A DNA stretch of 64,000 nt from Pectobacterium aquaticum (lineage in GTDB: Bacteria > Pseudomonadota > Gammaproteobacteria > Enterobacterales > Enterobacteriaceae), in contig NZ_CP086253.1 of NCBI RefSeq assembly GCF_003382565.3, positions 1,550,001 through 1,614,000 on the forward strand, given 5' to 3'. The notes below the pieces were generated by a model. That model did no database searches, had not been told where the DNA came from, and saw only the letters and a program-made list of their open reading frames with translations. Below are positions 53,984-62,765 of this stretch, in pieces. Within the stretch, counting starts at the first letter, position 1; each line of letters begins with the position of its first letter. A program made the translations under genes and the position numbers.

Positions 53984-55435
53984 ATGGCAAAGTTTGAACA
54001 GCTCGCTCACCAGATCCGTGAGCAGCTTCAGGAAGGGATCTGGCAGCCGGGCGACAAACTGCCCTCGCTGCGGGAAAAATCACTGCATTCGGGTATGAGC
54101 CTGATGACCGTGCTGCACGCCTATCAGCTGCTGGAAAGTCAGGGGCTGATTGTGTCGCGTCCACAGTCGGGTTATTACGCGGCACCAAAGCTGTCCACGC
54201 TACCAGCAGACAGCCTGCATTCGCCCGTGGGGCAGGAGCGCGTTCAACTGACCGAAGACGTAGACGTCAACGCGTTCATTTTTGATGTGCTTCAGGCCAG
54301 CAAAGATCCGGCGGTCATGCCGTTCGGATCGGCGTTTCCCGATCCACAGCTCTTTCCACAGCGTCAGTTGACACGCTCGCTGGCCTCGGTGGCGCGTCAT
54401 ATGCAGCCACACAGCGCGCTGGATAACTTGCCGCCGGGTAATGAAAGCCTGAGGAAGAACATTGCTCAGCGCTACGCGTTGCAGGGGATTGCCGTCTCTC
54501 CCGATGAGATTGTGATTACGGCGGGCGCGATGGAGTCCCTTAATCTCAGCCTTCAGGCGCTGACGGAACCGGGCGATTATGTGGTGATCGAATCTCCCGC
54601 TTTTTATGGCGCGCTACAGGCGATCGAACGCCTCAAACTCAAAGCGATTGCGATTGCAACCGATCCACAGCAGGGCATCGATCTTGATGCGTTGCAGCAG
54701 GCGCTGAACGACTATCCGATCAAAGCCTGCTGGCTGATGACCAATTTTCATAACCCGCTCGGCTGCACGCTGTCCTGGGAGAAGAAACAGCGGCTGGTGG
54801 TGATGCTGGAAAAACATGGTGTCGGGCTGGTAGAGGATGACGTCTACAGCGAGCTTTATACGGGCCTGCAACGTCCGTTGCCCGCAAAAGCGTTGGATAA
54901 AAAAGGCTCGATTCTGCACTGCTCCTCGTTTTCTAAAAATCTGGTGGCGGGGTTCCGCATCGGCTGGGTGGCGGCCGGAAGCTATGCGGGCAGCATTCAG
55001 CGTTTACAGCTGATGAGTACCTTATCAACCAGTGCACCTATGCAACTGGCGATTGCGGATTATCTGGCGACCAGCAGCTATGACAGCCACCTGCGTCGCC
55101 TGCGACGAGCGCTGGAACAGCGTAAACACGCGGCGTTACAGTCGCTACGACGACACCTCCCGGGCGATGTCCTCATTAATCATTCGCAAGGTGGTTATTT
55201 TCTCTGGCTGGAGTTGCCTGAAGGTGTCAGCAGCACGGAGCTATACCGCCGCGCGCTGGAACGAGGCGTCAGTATTGCGCCGGGGAAAATGTTCACGACC
55301 GGTGACAAATACGATCGTTATTTCCGCTTCAACGCCTCCTATGAATGGGACGAGCGCTGTGAACAAAGCGTGATCGTATTGGCAGCGCTGATTCGATCGC
55401 AGATAAGCGAGCGTTTGACCCGATCACCCCTTTAG
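53984..55435 (+). CDS. MocR-family GntR/aminotransferase regulator
   Basis: 483 residues: a GntR winged helix (about 1-75; QIREQLQEGIWQPGDKLPSLRE and VLHAYQLLESQGLIVSRPQSGYY) joined to a class I aminotransferase fold. The PLP lysine is in SFSKNLVAGFRIGW, and DVYSELY holds the conserved Tyr. Resembles E. coli YdcR. MocR proteins usually sense PLP-linked metabolites and act on adjacent genes; the target here is not known. Confidence 0.9.
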   Translation: MAKFEQLAHQIREQLQEGIWQPGDKLPSLREKSLHSGMSLMTVLHAYQLLESQGLIVSRPQSGYYAAPKLSTLPADSLHSPVGQERVQLTEDVDVNAFIFDVLQASKDPAVMPFGSAFPDPQLFPQRQLTRSLASVARHMQPHSALDNLPPGNESLRKNIAQRYALQGIAVSPDEIVITAGAMESLNLSLQALTEPGDYVVIESPAFYGALQAIERLKLKAIAIATDPQQGIDLDALQQALNDYPIKACWLMTNFHNPLGCTLSWEKKQRLVVMLEKHGVGLVEDDVYSELYTGLQRPLPAKALDKKGSILHCSSFSKNLVAGFRIGWVAAGSYAGSIQRLQLMSTLSTSAPMQLAIADYLATSSYDSHLRRLRRALEQRKHAALQSLRRHLPGDVLINHSQGGYFLWLELPEGVSSTELYRRALERGVSIAPGKMFTTGDKYDRYFRFNASYEWDERCEQSVIVLAALIRSQISERLTRSPL

Positions 55436-55568
55436 AGGTGTGGAGATGTTTGCCGCTTTTCTGCTACTGTTTCCGTCATGGCGGAAGGTGACTGAATGGA
55501 TGGCGAAAAACAGCCATAACCTTGCCGGAAATCAGAAAGTCGCTAGTCACGATGCGTATAATTCCGAC

Positions 55569-55652
55569 TAAAGGTGAGCTATACCCGCTATCTTTCGGAC
55601 CGCGCTGGCGGCCTTCCGGCACCCCGAAATCTATCGGATAGACAACGTAAAC
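55569..55652. repeat. Palindromic intergenic element before fdhE
   Basis: CTATACCCGCTATCTTTCGG on the left and CCCCGAAATCTATCGGATAG on the right form an imperfect palindrome, enclosing GCGCTGGCGGCCTTCCGG. It has the look of a dispersed repeat and lies just before the fdhE ribosome binding site. Confidence 0.55.
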
Positions 55653-55671
55653 AACAGGAAAAATCCCCCTG

Positions 55672-56601
55672 ATGAGTATTCGCATTGTTCCTCAGGAACA
55701 GTTAGAACAGAACGAAAAATCGATGCCGGAAGGGAATATTCCTCCGTTGCTTTTTGCCAATTTAAAAAGCCTGTACAGCAGCCGCGCGGAGCGTCTGCGT
55801 CAGTTAGCTGAAGATCACCCGCTGGGGGATTATCTCACCTTCGCCGCAGGCGTGGTGGAAGCCCAGCAGAAGGTATTGCACGATCATCCGTTGAAGCTTG
55901 ACCTGAGTGACGTGCTGAAACAGTCTGGTGAACGTCCGCCGCTTGATATCGCGGTGTTCCCGCGTGATGCGCACTGGCACACGCTGCTGCGTGCGCTGAT
56001 TGAAGAATTGAAGCCAGATGCCAGCGGACAGGTATTATCTACGCTGGAGAATCTGGAAAAAGCCTCAGAGCAGGAACTGGAAGAACAGGCAACGGCGCTG
56101 CTGCAACACGAATTTCGTGCCGAGAGCAATGATAAAGCCCCGTTCATCTGGGCGGCGCTGTCGCTGTTCTGGGCGCAGATGGCAAGCCAACTGCCCGGTA
56201 AAGCGCGTGCCGTACCCGGCGAACATCGCCAGTTCTGCCCCGTGTGCGGCAGTATTCCGGTCTCGGGCGTGGTGCAGTTAGGTACGTCCAGCGGGCTGCG
56301 TTATCTGCACTGTAATCTGTGCGAAAGCGAATGGCACATGGTGCGGGTAAAATGCAGCAACTGTGAAGAATCGAGCGAACTGAACTACTGGTCGCTGGAT
56401 AGCGAAAACTCCGCCATCAAAGCGGAAAGCTGCGGCCACTGCGGCACGTATCTGAAGCTGTTATATCAGGAAAAAGATCACCGTGTAGAAGCCGTCGCCG
56501 ACGATCTGGCGTCGCTGGTGCTGGATGTGAAAATGGAGGAAGAAGGTTTTTCTCGCAGTAGCATCAACCCGTTCCTGTTCCCGGAAAGTTCGATCGAATA
56601 A
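55672..56601 (+). CDS. fdhE: Formate dehydrogenase accessory protein FdhE
   Basis: 309 residues, the rubredoxin-like accessory protein needed for maturation of formate dehydrogenases N and O. Four CxxC pairs in the C-terminal half bind iron: FCPVCGSIP, HCNLCESEW, KCSNCEES and SCGHCGTYLK. No formate dehydrogenase structural genes lie in the window. Isolated gene between a MocR regulator and the DUF202/PTS cluster. Confidence 0.95.
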   Translation: MSIRIVPQEQLEQNEKSMPEGNIPPLLFANLKSLYSSRAERLRQLAEDHPLGDYLTFAAGVVEAQQKVLHDHPLKLDLSDVLKQSGERPPLDIAVFPRDAHWHTLLRALIEELKPDASGQVLSTLENLEKASEQELEEQATALLQHEFRAESNDKAPFIWAALSLFWAQMASQLPGKARAVPGEHRQFCPVCGSIPVSGVVQLGTSSGLRYLHCNLCESEWHMVRVKCSNCEESSELNYWSLDSENSAIKAESCGHCGTYLKLLYQEKDHRVEAVADDLASLVLDVKMEEEGFSRSSINPFLFPESSIE

Positions 56602-56689
56602 TCCGTCTAATCGGTGAAGCGCGTTTGGGCTTCACCGCCTTTCTTTTCAGAAAACCTTTCTTTTCAGAAAAAATGACAGAAAATCGGGG

Positions 56690-57010
56690 CTACCACACGC
56701 CGCTGAAATGCAGCAGCAAGACCAGCGCGGTGAGCACAATTGACGCTGACGTGAGCACGATCAGCCCGTGGCTGGCGCGTGATAGCACCGATTGGCAATG
56801 GGCGTTAAAGCGGTAGCGCAGAATCGCCAGCACCGACATCAACGCAGAAACACACAAGAGCAGAATGGCGCAGGCAAATACCACCCGGCTGTCATTCACC
56901 ATGCTCAGACGAAAACACAGCAGGCTGTTGATCAGCACCACAAACAGCGTACGTGACCAGGCCATGCCGGTTCGCTGTGGCTGTAACCCCGGATCGCGAG
57001 TCGTGTCCAT
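56690..57010 (-). CDS. DUF202 membrane protein (YidG-like)
   Basis: 106 residues with three predicted helices, starting DTTRDPGLQPQRTGMAWSRT, the DUF202 hallmark also in E. coli YidG. Function unknown. The gene begins three bases after the YidH-like gene, so they form a pair, and both follow the RpiR regulator on the same strand. Confidence 0.82.
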   Translation of the reverse strand: MDTTRDPGLQPQRTGMAWSRTLFVVLINSLLCFRLSMVNDSRVVFACAILLLCVSALMSVLAILRYRFNAHCQSVLSRASHGLIVLTSASIVLTALVLLLHFSGVW

Positions 57011-57013
57011 GCG

Positions 57014-57379
57014 CTACCCGAACAGAATCATGGCGGCAAGCGCGATGGCAATGAGGGTGATGAACAGCGTCACGATCAGCAGCATTGGCGTATACGGCAT
57101 ATCGCTTTCCTGACGCATCGCTTTCTCATTACTGACCCAGCGACGATACGCCAACGCCCCAAGCAGTGCCGCGCTGACGACCAGCAACAACGACAGCCCT
57201 TGACGCAACAGTGGATCGATGTGCACGGTAAATTGGTCGATACCCACCGCGCCGGCAAGAAACGCCAGCGCGGTGCGAATCCACGCCAGAAAGGTGCGCT
57301 CATTCGCTAATGAAAAACGGTAGTCCGGGGTTTTCCCCTGACTCCACCACGGTGTTTTGTCCTGTCTGGGTGTTGTCAT
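57014..57379 (-). CDS. yidH: DUF202 membrane protein (YidH-like)
   Basis: 121 residues with three helices; PDYRFSLANERTFLAWIRTALAFL and the later NEKAMRQESDMPYTPMLLIV match E. coli YidH. The family also makes up part of vacuolar Vtc proteins in yeast, but the bacterial role is unknown. Lies 14 bases after the RpiR gene and might be read from the PTS operon. Confidence 0.85.
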   Translation of the reverse strand: MTTPRQDKTPWWSQGKTPDYRFSLANERTFLAWIRTALAFLAGAVGIDQFTVHIDPLLRQGLSLLLVVSAALLGALAYRRWVSNEKAMRQESDMPYTPMLLIVTLFITLIAIALAAMILFG

Positions 57380-57393
57380 GTTGTCGTCTGATT

Positions 57394-58272
57394 TCAGGTT
57401 GAATGTTGTTTAATGCGCTCTTTAATCAACAGCGCTTTGATTGAGATGCTCTGGCTGGAAAAGTCTTTAAAGTTCTGTTTGGTGAGTTCGGTGCAGAGAA
57501 ACTCGATCATGAAAAGCTGCGAAACACGGGTGCCGATAGAATCCCCCTGATAGCGTTCACTTTCGCCACAGGTTAACAGCACATAATTTCCTAAACTCGT
57601 GAGCGGCGAGTGTGTGCTGTGGGTTATTGCAAGCCGTGTGGCGCCTGCTTTTTCCGCGAGTTTAAAGGCATTCACCACTTCCGGGGTTTCGCCAGAGTGT
57701 GAAAACGCGACAACAAGATCGTCAGGCTTCAAATTTGCCAGTTTTAACGTCATTGAGAACCGATCGGTAAAGGCATCGGAATCAATGCCGATACGGTTCA
57801 TCTTGTCACGCGCTTCCAGTGCCGCAAGGCCAGATGCGCCGAAGCCGATAAACATCACGCGACGCGCCGAGATAAACAGACTGACTATCTGATTGATCGT
57901 CTGCATATCAATCAGATCGATGGTTTCCTTGACGGCTCTGTCTACCGTGAGGGCAATTTTTTGTGCGACATCGTGACGCGTATCATTCATCAGGATATCG
58001 GGAGTGGCGGGCAATGACAGATCGCTGTCATCAAACAGCTCACGGTTCAGCGCGCTTTTCAGTTCCAGCAGACCGGCATAGCCGATGTGTTTGCAGAACC
58101 GGACGATGGTCGCTTCACTCACGCCGATCTCCACTGCCAATTTCTTGACCGGCAATTGGGCAACCATGCTGGGGTTTTGCAGCACGTAATTGGCGATAGT
58201 CTGGTTCGTGTCGCTGAGGCCATGCAAGATATTCGCGATATACGTTCGAACTTTTTCTTTATTGATGCTCAT
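57394..58272 (-). CDS. MurR/RpiR-family transcriptional regulator
   Basis: 292 residues: N-terminal HTH_6 domain (about 1-77; SDTNQTIANYVLQNPSMVAQ and AVEIGVSEATIVRFCKHIGY) and a C-terminal SIS sugar-phosphate-binding domain (VMFIGFGASGLAALEARDKMNR and AFSHSGETPEVVNAFKLAEK). Such regulators sense phosphosugars. The start at 58272 (MSINKEKV) fits family length; the frame stays open upstream. Fourth gene of the minus-strand PTS-sulfatase-epimerase run and the likely regulator of it. Confidence 0.9.
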   Translation of the reverse strand: MSINKEKVRTYIANILHGLSDTNQTIANYVLQNPSMVAQLPVKKLAVEIGVSEATIVRFCKHIGYAGLLELKSALNRELFDDSDLSLPATPDILMNDTRHDVAQKIALTVDRAVKETIDLIDMQTINQIVSLFISARRVMFIGFGASGLAALEARDKMNRIGIDSDAFTDRFSMTLKLANLKPDDLVVAFSHSGETPEVVNAFKLAEKAGATRLAITHSTHSPLTSLGNYVLLTCGESERYQGDSIGTRVSQLFMIEFLCTELTKQNFKDFSSQSISIKALLIKERIKQHST

Positions 58273-58357
58273 GGGGGATTCCTGCGTCGCCATCGTACAC
58301 AGAGCGTGCTGATTCTGAATCAGGCCTGTCGTACCGCTGCTGAATATTCCCCGCATT

Positions 58358-59239
58358 TTACCTTGCTCTTCCTTTTTCGTCTGCGTTGACCGTGAAGTTA
58401 AAGCCACATTCAAAGCGTTCGCCCGATTGTAGCGCCACAATACCCCGCTTGTGCCGCAATTCGCCTGTGAAATCGGGCGCGTCTGTCGTCCCAAAAAGCG
58501 GTTCAATACAGAGTAAATTGGCACCCGGCTCTGACCAGAGTGCGAGCCAGGGGTGCATATCGGTACAGAGTTGGATCAGGCTAGTCCCTGAGGGAGAAAT
58601 AACGTCGATGGTCTGCTGCTCCGCATGGCTGAAATAGAGCGCGCCGTTGGCAAATGTCTCGGACGTTAACGGCAGCACGTCAGCAATAGGAGCGGGGGCC
58701 GCGTCGTTCACGATCAGTGTTCTCTGGTGGGTAGGCCACGGACCGCGGCAGCGCGCAGATGAAAAGCGGACGTGCCAACCGGGCTCCTGGCCAATTGGAA
58801 TAGCAAATCCGGGATGTGAGCCCAGCGAAAACCACAGCGTATTGTCATTGGTATTGACCAGCCGATAGCGAACCACCACACGCCTGTCGTGCAGTTCATA
58901 ATGGACATCAAGCTGCCAGCGAAATGGCCACATGGCGAGCGTTTCTGACGTGTCATGGCAGCGGAGGTGTAGCGCTTCCTGACACTGTTCTACCACCGTA
59001 AACCGCTGGTGCCGCAAAAAACCATGAGCAGGTAACGGCCAGTGTTTACCGTAATGATAAATTCCCTGATGAACGAGTTGCCCGACAACAGGAAAAAGCA
59101 GCGGGGCGGTACTCTGCCAGCCCGTATCGCCGGGCTGCCAGAGCCATTCCCGCTGAGCATCCGTCAGGCTACGCATTTCCGCGCCGTTGGGATGCACTTG
59201 CAGCGTCAGCTGCGTATTACTCAGCGTTAATGTGTTCAT
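58358..59239 (-). CDS. Aldose 1-epimerase-like (mutarotase) protein
   Basis: 293 residues of the galactose-mutarotase-like superfamily. Features: LQVHPNGAEMRSLTDAQREWLW at the start, PLLFPVVGQL, LPAHGFLRHQRF with the conserved His, LGSHPGFAIPI, and LCIEPLFGTTDAP with the conserved Glu. Likely interconverts anomers of a hexose or hexose phosphate. The start at 59239 excludes 28 upstream residues with no family match. Ten bases after the sulfatase stop. Confidence 0.85.
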   Translation of the reverse strand: MNTLTLSNTQLTLQVHPNGAEMRSLTDAQREWLWQPGDTGWQSTAPLLFPVVGQLVHQGIYHYGKHWPLPAHGFLRHQRFTVVEQCQEALHLRCHDTSETLAMWPFRWQLDVHYELHDRRVVVRYRLVNTNDNTLWFSLGSHPGFAIPIGQEPGWHVRFSSARCRGPWPTHQRTLIVNDAAPAPIADVLPLTSETFANGALYFSHAEQQTIDVISPSGTSLIQLCTDMHPWLALWSEPGANLLCIEPLFGTTDAPDFTGELRHKRGIVALQSGERFECGFNFTVNADEKGRAR

Positions 59240-59249
59240 CGTTTCCCTG

Positions 59250-61010
59250 TCAATCAATCCGCAAGAGCAGGCGCGCCTGATACACCAATTCCGGCTGTGC
59301 TGCCGGAGAAAATGCCGCCGCAATCATCAGGAAAATATCGCTTTCGCGCAGCATAGATGTCTGAGGAATCGATTGCAGCATCGCGGTGAGCGAGAGATTG
59401 GCCGCTTTTCCTGCATTAATCAGCAGGCGCAATGATTCATAAACGCCGCGGTGTTCGCAACTGACATCCAGCCCAGCCAGTTCAGGATAGTGCTCATAGC
59501 GTGCCCGATCCTGCTGTTCCCGATCGGCACTTAGCGCATCGAGGCTGAAACGGGAATAGAGTTCAGGCGGGGCGTCATTTTCCCTGAATAGTGCGGCAAT
59601 CTTCTGGGCATAGGCCATCGCCCGCTGTGGATCCTGCAACGCCTCTTTCTGCCGAGGATCATCAGCGACATTGAATAACTTGTCGCCATAGCGATAGGCG
59701 TTGAGGTAGCCAAAGGTGGCTGGGATCTTCATGACCTGCGCACCTTGGGTGAAATCAAATCCGGGGTGCAGTGTCATATGCCGGAAATCACCGAGCGCAA
59801 ACGGGCTGTCGATGCGCGTGGGCATTAAGGTGTATTCGAACAGATCCGTCTTGTCGTTTTGTCGCGGACCGCGCATGTAGACGTACTCACCGTCGGTGAT
59901 ATTCACGTGCCCGCCAAAGTACCCGTACAGCGCGCTGTCACGGATGGGCGTATCGTTTTCAATCGCCGGACGTAGCGGCCTGCCGTGCATGGTGGGCGGC
60001 AGCGGTACGTTGAAATAATCGAGCAGCGTGGCAGGAATATCGATGGTTTGTGCCAATGCCTGCCGCCGTTCTCCCTGAATTCCGCTACGAGGATCGCGTA
60101 TGAAGAAGGGCGTGTTGGCGATTTCGTTATACACCGGCATGATATTTTTGCCCCACCACTGGTGCTCGCCCAGCAAAAATCCATGATCGGTACACACGAT
60201 AAACAGGGTGTCGTCCCACAGCCCGTTTGCCTTGAGGTTGTCCATCACCTTACCAAGATAATCGTCACACATCGTGACCAGCGCCTGATAAAACGTCTTC
60301 ACCTTCTCGGCATGCTCAGGGCTTTCCGTCGCGCAGTAGTAGGGTGTCCAGCCGTTGAAGTCTTCCGCTTTACAACCGTACATGTCCAGATACTTTTCAG
60401 GCACGAAGAAGGGTTCATGGGGATCGAAGCATTCAATCTGCAAGAACCAGTTATCGTCGTCTTTGTTGTTGTTGATGAAGTCCAGCCCGGCCTGAATTGT
60501 GCGCTCGGTGTAGTGCTCTTTTTGGGTCGGCATCGCGGCGCGGTTGATGAAATCCTGCGTAATGCGCTTGGTTCGCCGCTGGCGCGTGTTTTCATCCTCC
60601 ATGCCCTGATAGTGGATGGCGGGTTTGGCGACTTTGCCTTGCCAGCAGTCGCCTTCTTGCCCACGAATAAATTCAAAGGTGGAGTAGCGGGTATGGTAGG
60701 TTGCCCCACCATCACGCCAGTAATGTTTGTGGTCGGTCACCATATGAGTGTGGATGCCGTGCTTGTCCAGCGCCTGCGGCATGGAGAAATCAAACGGTTC
60801 CAGCGGCCCCCAACTGCGGTGCAGGAAGTTATATCGACCGGTATGAAGCTCGCGCCGTGCCGGCATGCAGGGCATGCTGCCGACATAAAAGTTATCGAAC
60901 TGCACCGACTCCTGCGCCAAACGGGCAAAGTTAGGCGTAATGGCGTCACCGCCATAGGGCGACAGATGGTTACGGGTCAGCGTATCGAACATCAACATGA
61001 CAGCTTTCAT
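59250..61010 (-). CDS. Type I sulfatase without signal peptide
   Basis: 586 residues of the alkaline phosphatase/sulfatase superfamily. The formylglycine site Cys48 lies in CMPAR (C-x-P-x-R), so post-translational oxidation of Cys is needed. Other metal-site parts: Asp9 in MLMFDTLTRNHL and DHGFLLGEHQWWGKN at about residue 280. The N-terminus starts directly with the first beta strand, so the enzyme should be cytoplasmic, unlike most sulfatases. About 100 extra residues follow the catalytic core. The PTS gene is 20 bases upstream, and the maturase is divergent beyond it. Substrate unknown; a phosphonate or phosphate ester hydrolase is the alternative. Confidence 0.88.
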   Translation of the reverse strand: MKAVMLMFDTLTRNHLSPYGGDAITPNFARLAQESVQFDNFYVGSMPCMPARRELHTGRYNFLHRSWGPLEPFDFSMPQALDKHGIHTHMVTDHKHYWRDGGATYHTRYSTFEFIRGQEGDCWQGKVAKPAIHYQGMEDENTRQRRTKRITQDFINRAAMPTQKEHYTERTIQAGLDFINNNKDDDNWFLQIECFDPHEPFFVPEKYLDMYGCKAEDFNGWTPYYCATESPEHAEKVKTFYQALVTMCDDYLGKVMDNLKANGLWDDTLFIVCTDHGFLLGEHQWWGKNIMPVYNEIANTPFFIRDPRSGIQGERRQALAQTIDIPATLLDYFNVPLPPTMHGRPLRPAIENDTPIRDSALYGYFGGHVNITDGEYVYMRGPRQNDKTDLFEYTLMPTRIDSPFALGDFRHMTLHPGFDFTQGAQVMKIPATFGYLNAYRYGDKLFNVADDPRQKEALQDPQRAMAYAQKIAALFRENDAPPELYSRFSLDALSADREQQDRARYEHYPELAGLDVSCEHRGVYESLRLLINAGKAANLSLTAMLQSIPQTSMLRESDIFLMIAAAFSPAAQPELVYQARLLLRID

Positions 61011-61030
61011 TTTCTTATCCTTGCTAACCG

Positions 61031-62572
61031 TTAAACGGCCATTAATTCTTCAACTTCGTTCTTAATCAGCGTGACATGTGGGCCATATACCACCTGAACG
61101 CCTTGCCCGCGAATAAACGTCCCACGGCTGCCTAACGCTTTAAAATCATCGGTTTTCACCTTTGTGGGATCGCTAACGGTAATGCGCAGTCGGGTGGCGC
61201 AGCAGTCCACGTCAATGATGTTGCCTTTCCCGCCCAGCGCGGCAATGATGCCCTGAGCGCGCTCGGTTCCGGCAAGCGTCGGTGTTTCGCTGTCGGTGGT
61301 AGACTCATCTTCACGACCAGGCGTTTTCAACTGGCGTAACTGAATCAGGAAGCGGAATGAGCAGTAGTAAAGGGTAAACATCACGGCACCCAGCGGCAGC
61401 ATCAACACCCAGTTGGTTTTGGCATTGCCTTGCAAGACGCCGAACAGCAGGAAATCGATCAGTCCGCCGGAGAAGGTTTGTCCGACAGTAATTTCGAGGA
61501 CGTGCGCCAGCATGAACGCTACGCCGGTCAAGACGATATGCACCAGGTACAGCAGCGGTGCACAGAACATAAAGGCGAATTCCAGCGGTTCGGTAATGCC
61601 GGTTACGAATGCGGTCAGCGCGGCGGAAAGCAACAGTCCGGCGACTTTGCCTCGGTTCTCCGGCTTGGCGCAGTGGTAGATCGCCAGTGCGGCACCGGGT
61701 AAACCAAACATAAAGTCAGCAAAGCGGCCTGCCATGAAACGGGAAACGCCGATGTAATATTGCGTCACGCTGGGATCGGCCAGTTGCGCAAAGAAGATTT
61801 TTTGTGTTCCCTGCACCAGCGTACCGTTCACCATTTGTTCTCCACCGATACTGGTCATCCAGAACGGTAAATAGAAAATATGGTGCAGGCCGAATGGGAT
61901 AAGGCATTTAAGAATCATGCCGTAGAACATCGTGCCGATATACCCGGTCTTTTCTACCAGCCCACCCAGGTGGGAAATACCGCTCTGGATCGGCGGCCAA
62001 ACGTAAAAGAGCAACACGCCAAGAAACAGTGCAGCAAATGACGCCACGATCGGAACAAAGCGAGAACCGCTGAAGAATGCCAGCAGTTCGGGTAGCGCGA
62101 TCTTGTTATAGCGCCCGTGTAACCATGCGGTGAGCAGGCCGCTAAGAATACCGCCAAGGACGCCAGTCTGAAGCGTCGTAATACCAAGAATAACGGCTTG
62201 TCCATGCACGGCCAGATTATCTGTCGCCAGCGTGTTTGTGATCACCAACATGGCATTAATGGCCTTGTTCATGACCAGAAAAGACAACACAGAAGCGAGC
62301 CCTGCGGTTCCTCTATCGGTGTTGGTCATACCCACTGCAATCCCGACGGCAAACAGCAGTGGCAGGTTATCAAACACGGCGCTGCCACACAGTTTCATCA
62401 ATGTGAAAATGGCCTGCAAGACAGCATTATCAAGGAACGCGTAAGTTCCGATAGTGATTGGGTTGGAAAACACACCGCCTATACCCAACAGCAAACCTGC
62501 AGCAGGTAAGACGGCGATAGGTAACATAAACGATTTACCCAACTTTTGTGCGCCGGAGAAGAAACTGTTCAT
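61031..62572 (-). CDS. PTS permease EIICB, glucose/maltose/GlcNAc-type
   Basis: 513 residues: EIIC membrane domain (about 1-400) with PIAVLPAAGLLLGIGG, GLHHIFYLPFW and the substrate-loop FVTGITEPLEFAFMF, then a linker and a EIIB domain whose phosphorylation Cys is in VDCCATRLRI (Cys458). No EIIA domain; EIIA-Glc (Crr) would have to supply phosphate. Similar in layout to MalX and NagE. Start at 62572 follows AGGGG; an upstream ATG would add 16 residues. First gene of the operon. Sugar not known. Confidence 0.92.
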   Translation of the reverse strand: MNSFFSGAQKLGKSFMLPIAVLPAAGLLLGIGGVFSNPITIGTYAFLDNAVLQAIFTLMKLCGSAVFDNLPLLFAVGIAVGMTNTDRGTAGLASVLSFLVMNKAINAMLVITNTLATDNLAVHGQAVILGITTLQTGVLGGILSGLLTAWLHGRYNKIALPELLAFFSGSRFVPIVASFAALFLGVLLFYVWPPIQSGISHLGGLVEKTGYIGTMFYGMILKCLIPFGLHHIFYLPFWMTSIGGEQMVNGTLVQGTQKIFFAQLADPSVTQYYIGVSRFMAGRFADFMFGLPGAALAIYHCAKPENRGKVAGLLLSAALTAFVTGITEPLEFAFMFCAPLLYLVHIVLTGVAFMLAHVLEITVGQTFSGGLIDFLLFGVLQGNAKTNWVLMLPLGAVMFTLYYCSFRFLIQLRQLKTPGREDESTTDSETPTLAGTERAQGIIAALGGKGNIIDVDCCATRLRITVSDPTKVKTDDFKALGSRGTFIRGQGVQVVYGPHVTLIKNEVEELMAV

Positions 62573-62604
62573 GAGAGAACCCCTGGTGTTGTGCATTATT
62601 TTAA

Positions 62605-62651
62605 GAAATAATAATTTCATTGATTTATTGTGTTTCTGAAATTATTATTTC
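62605..62651. promoter_or_regulatory. Paired operator-like inverted repeat at the PTS/maturase promoter
   Basis: GAAATAATAATTTCA (62605-62619) and TGAAATTATTATTTC (62637-62651) are perfect 15-bp inverse copies 17 bases apart. Each arm is itself palindromic (GAAAT-N4-ATTTC), and the arm centres are 33 bp apart, about three helical turns. It lies 33-79 bases before the PTS start. A good candidate for binding two dimers of the RpiR regulator. Confidence 0.75.
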
Positions 62652-62765
62652 CATTGTTTTCTCACACTGTCAATATCAAATATCCAGAGAGTGATCATGG
62701 TCACTTTTCAAGTGCGTGGATAACCGACGATCGTTAACATCCGGCAAATCCCGGCGGGAGGTAAG

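Noticed and set aside
59985..61034. 349-codon plus-strand frame
   Set aside because: Antisense to the sulfatase, with no motif of its own.
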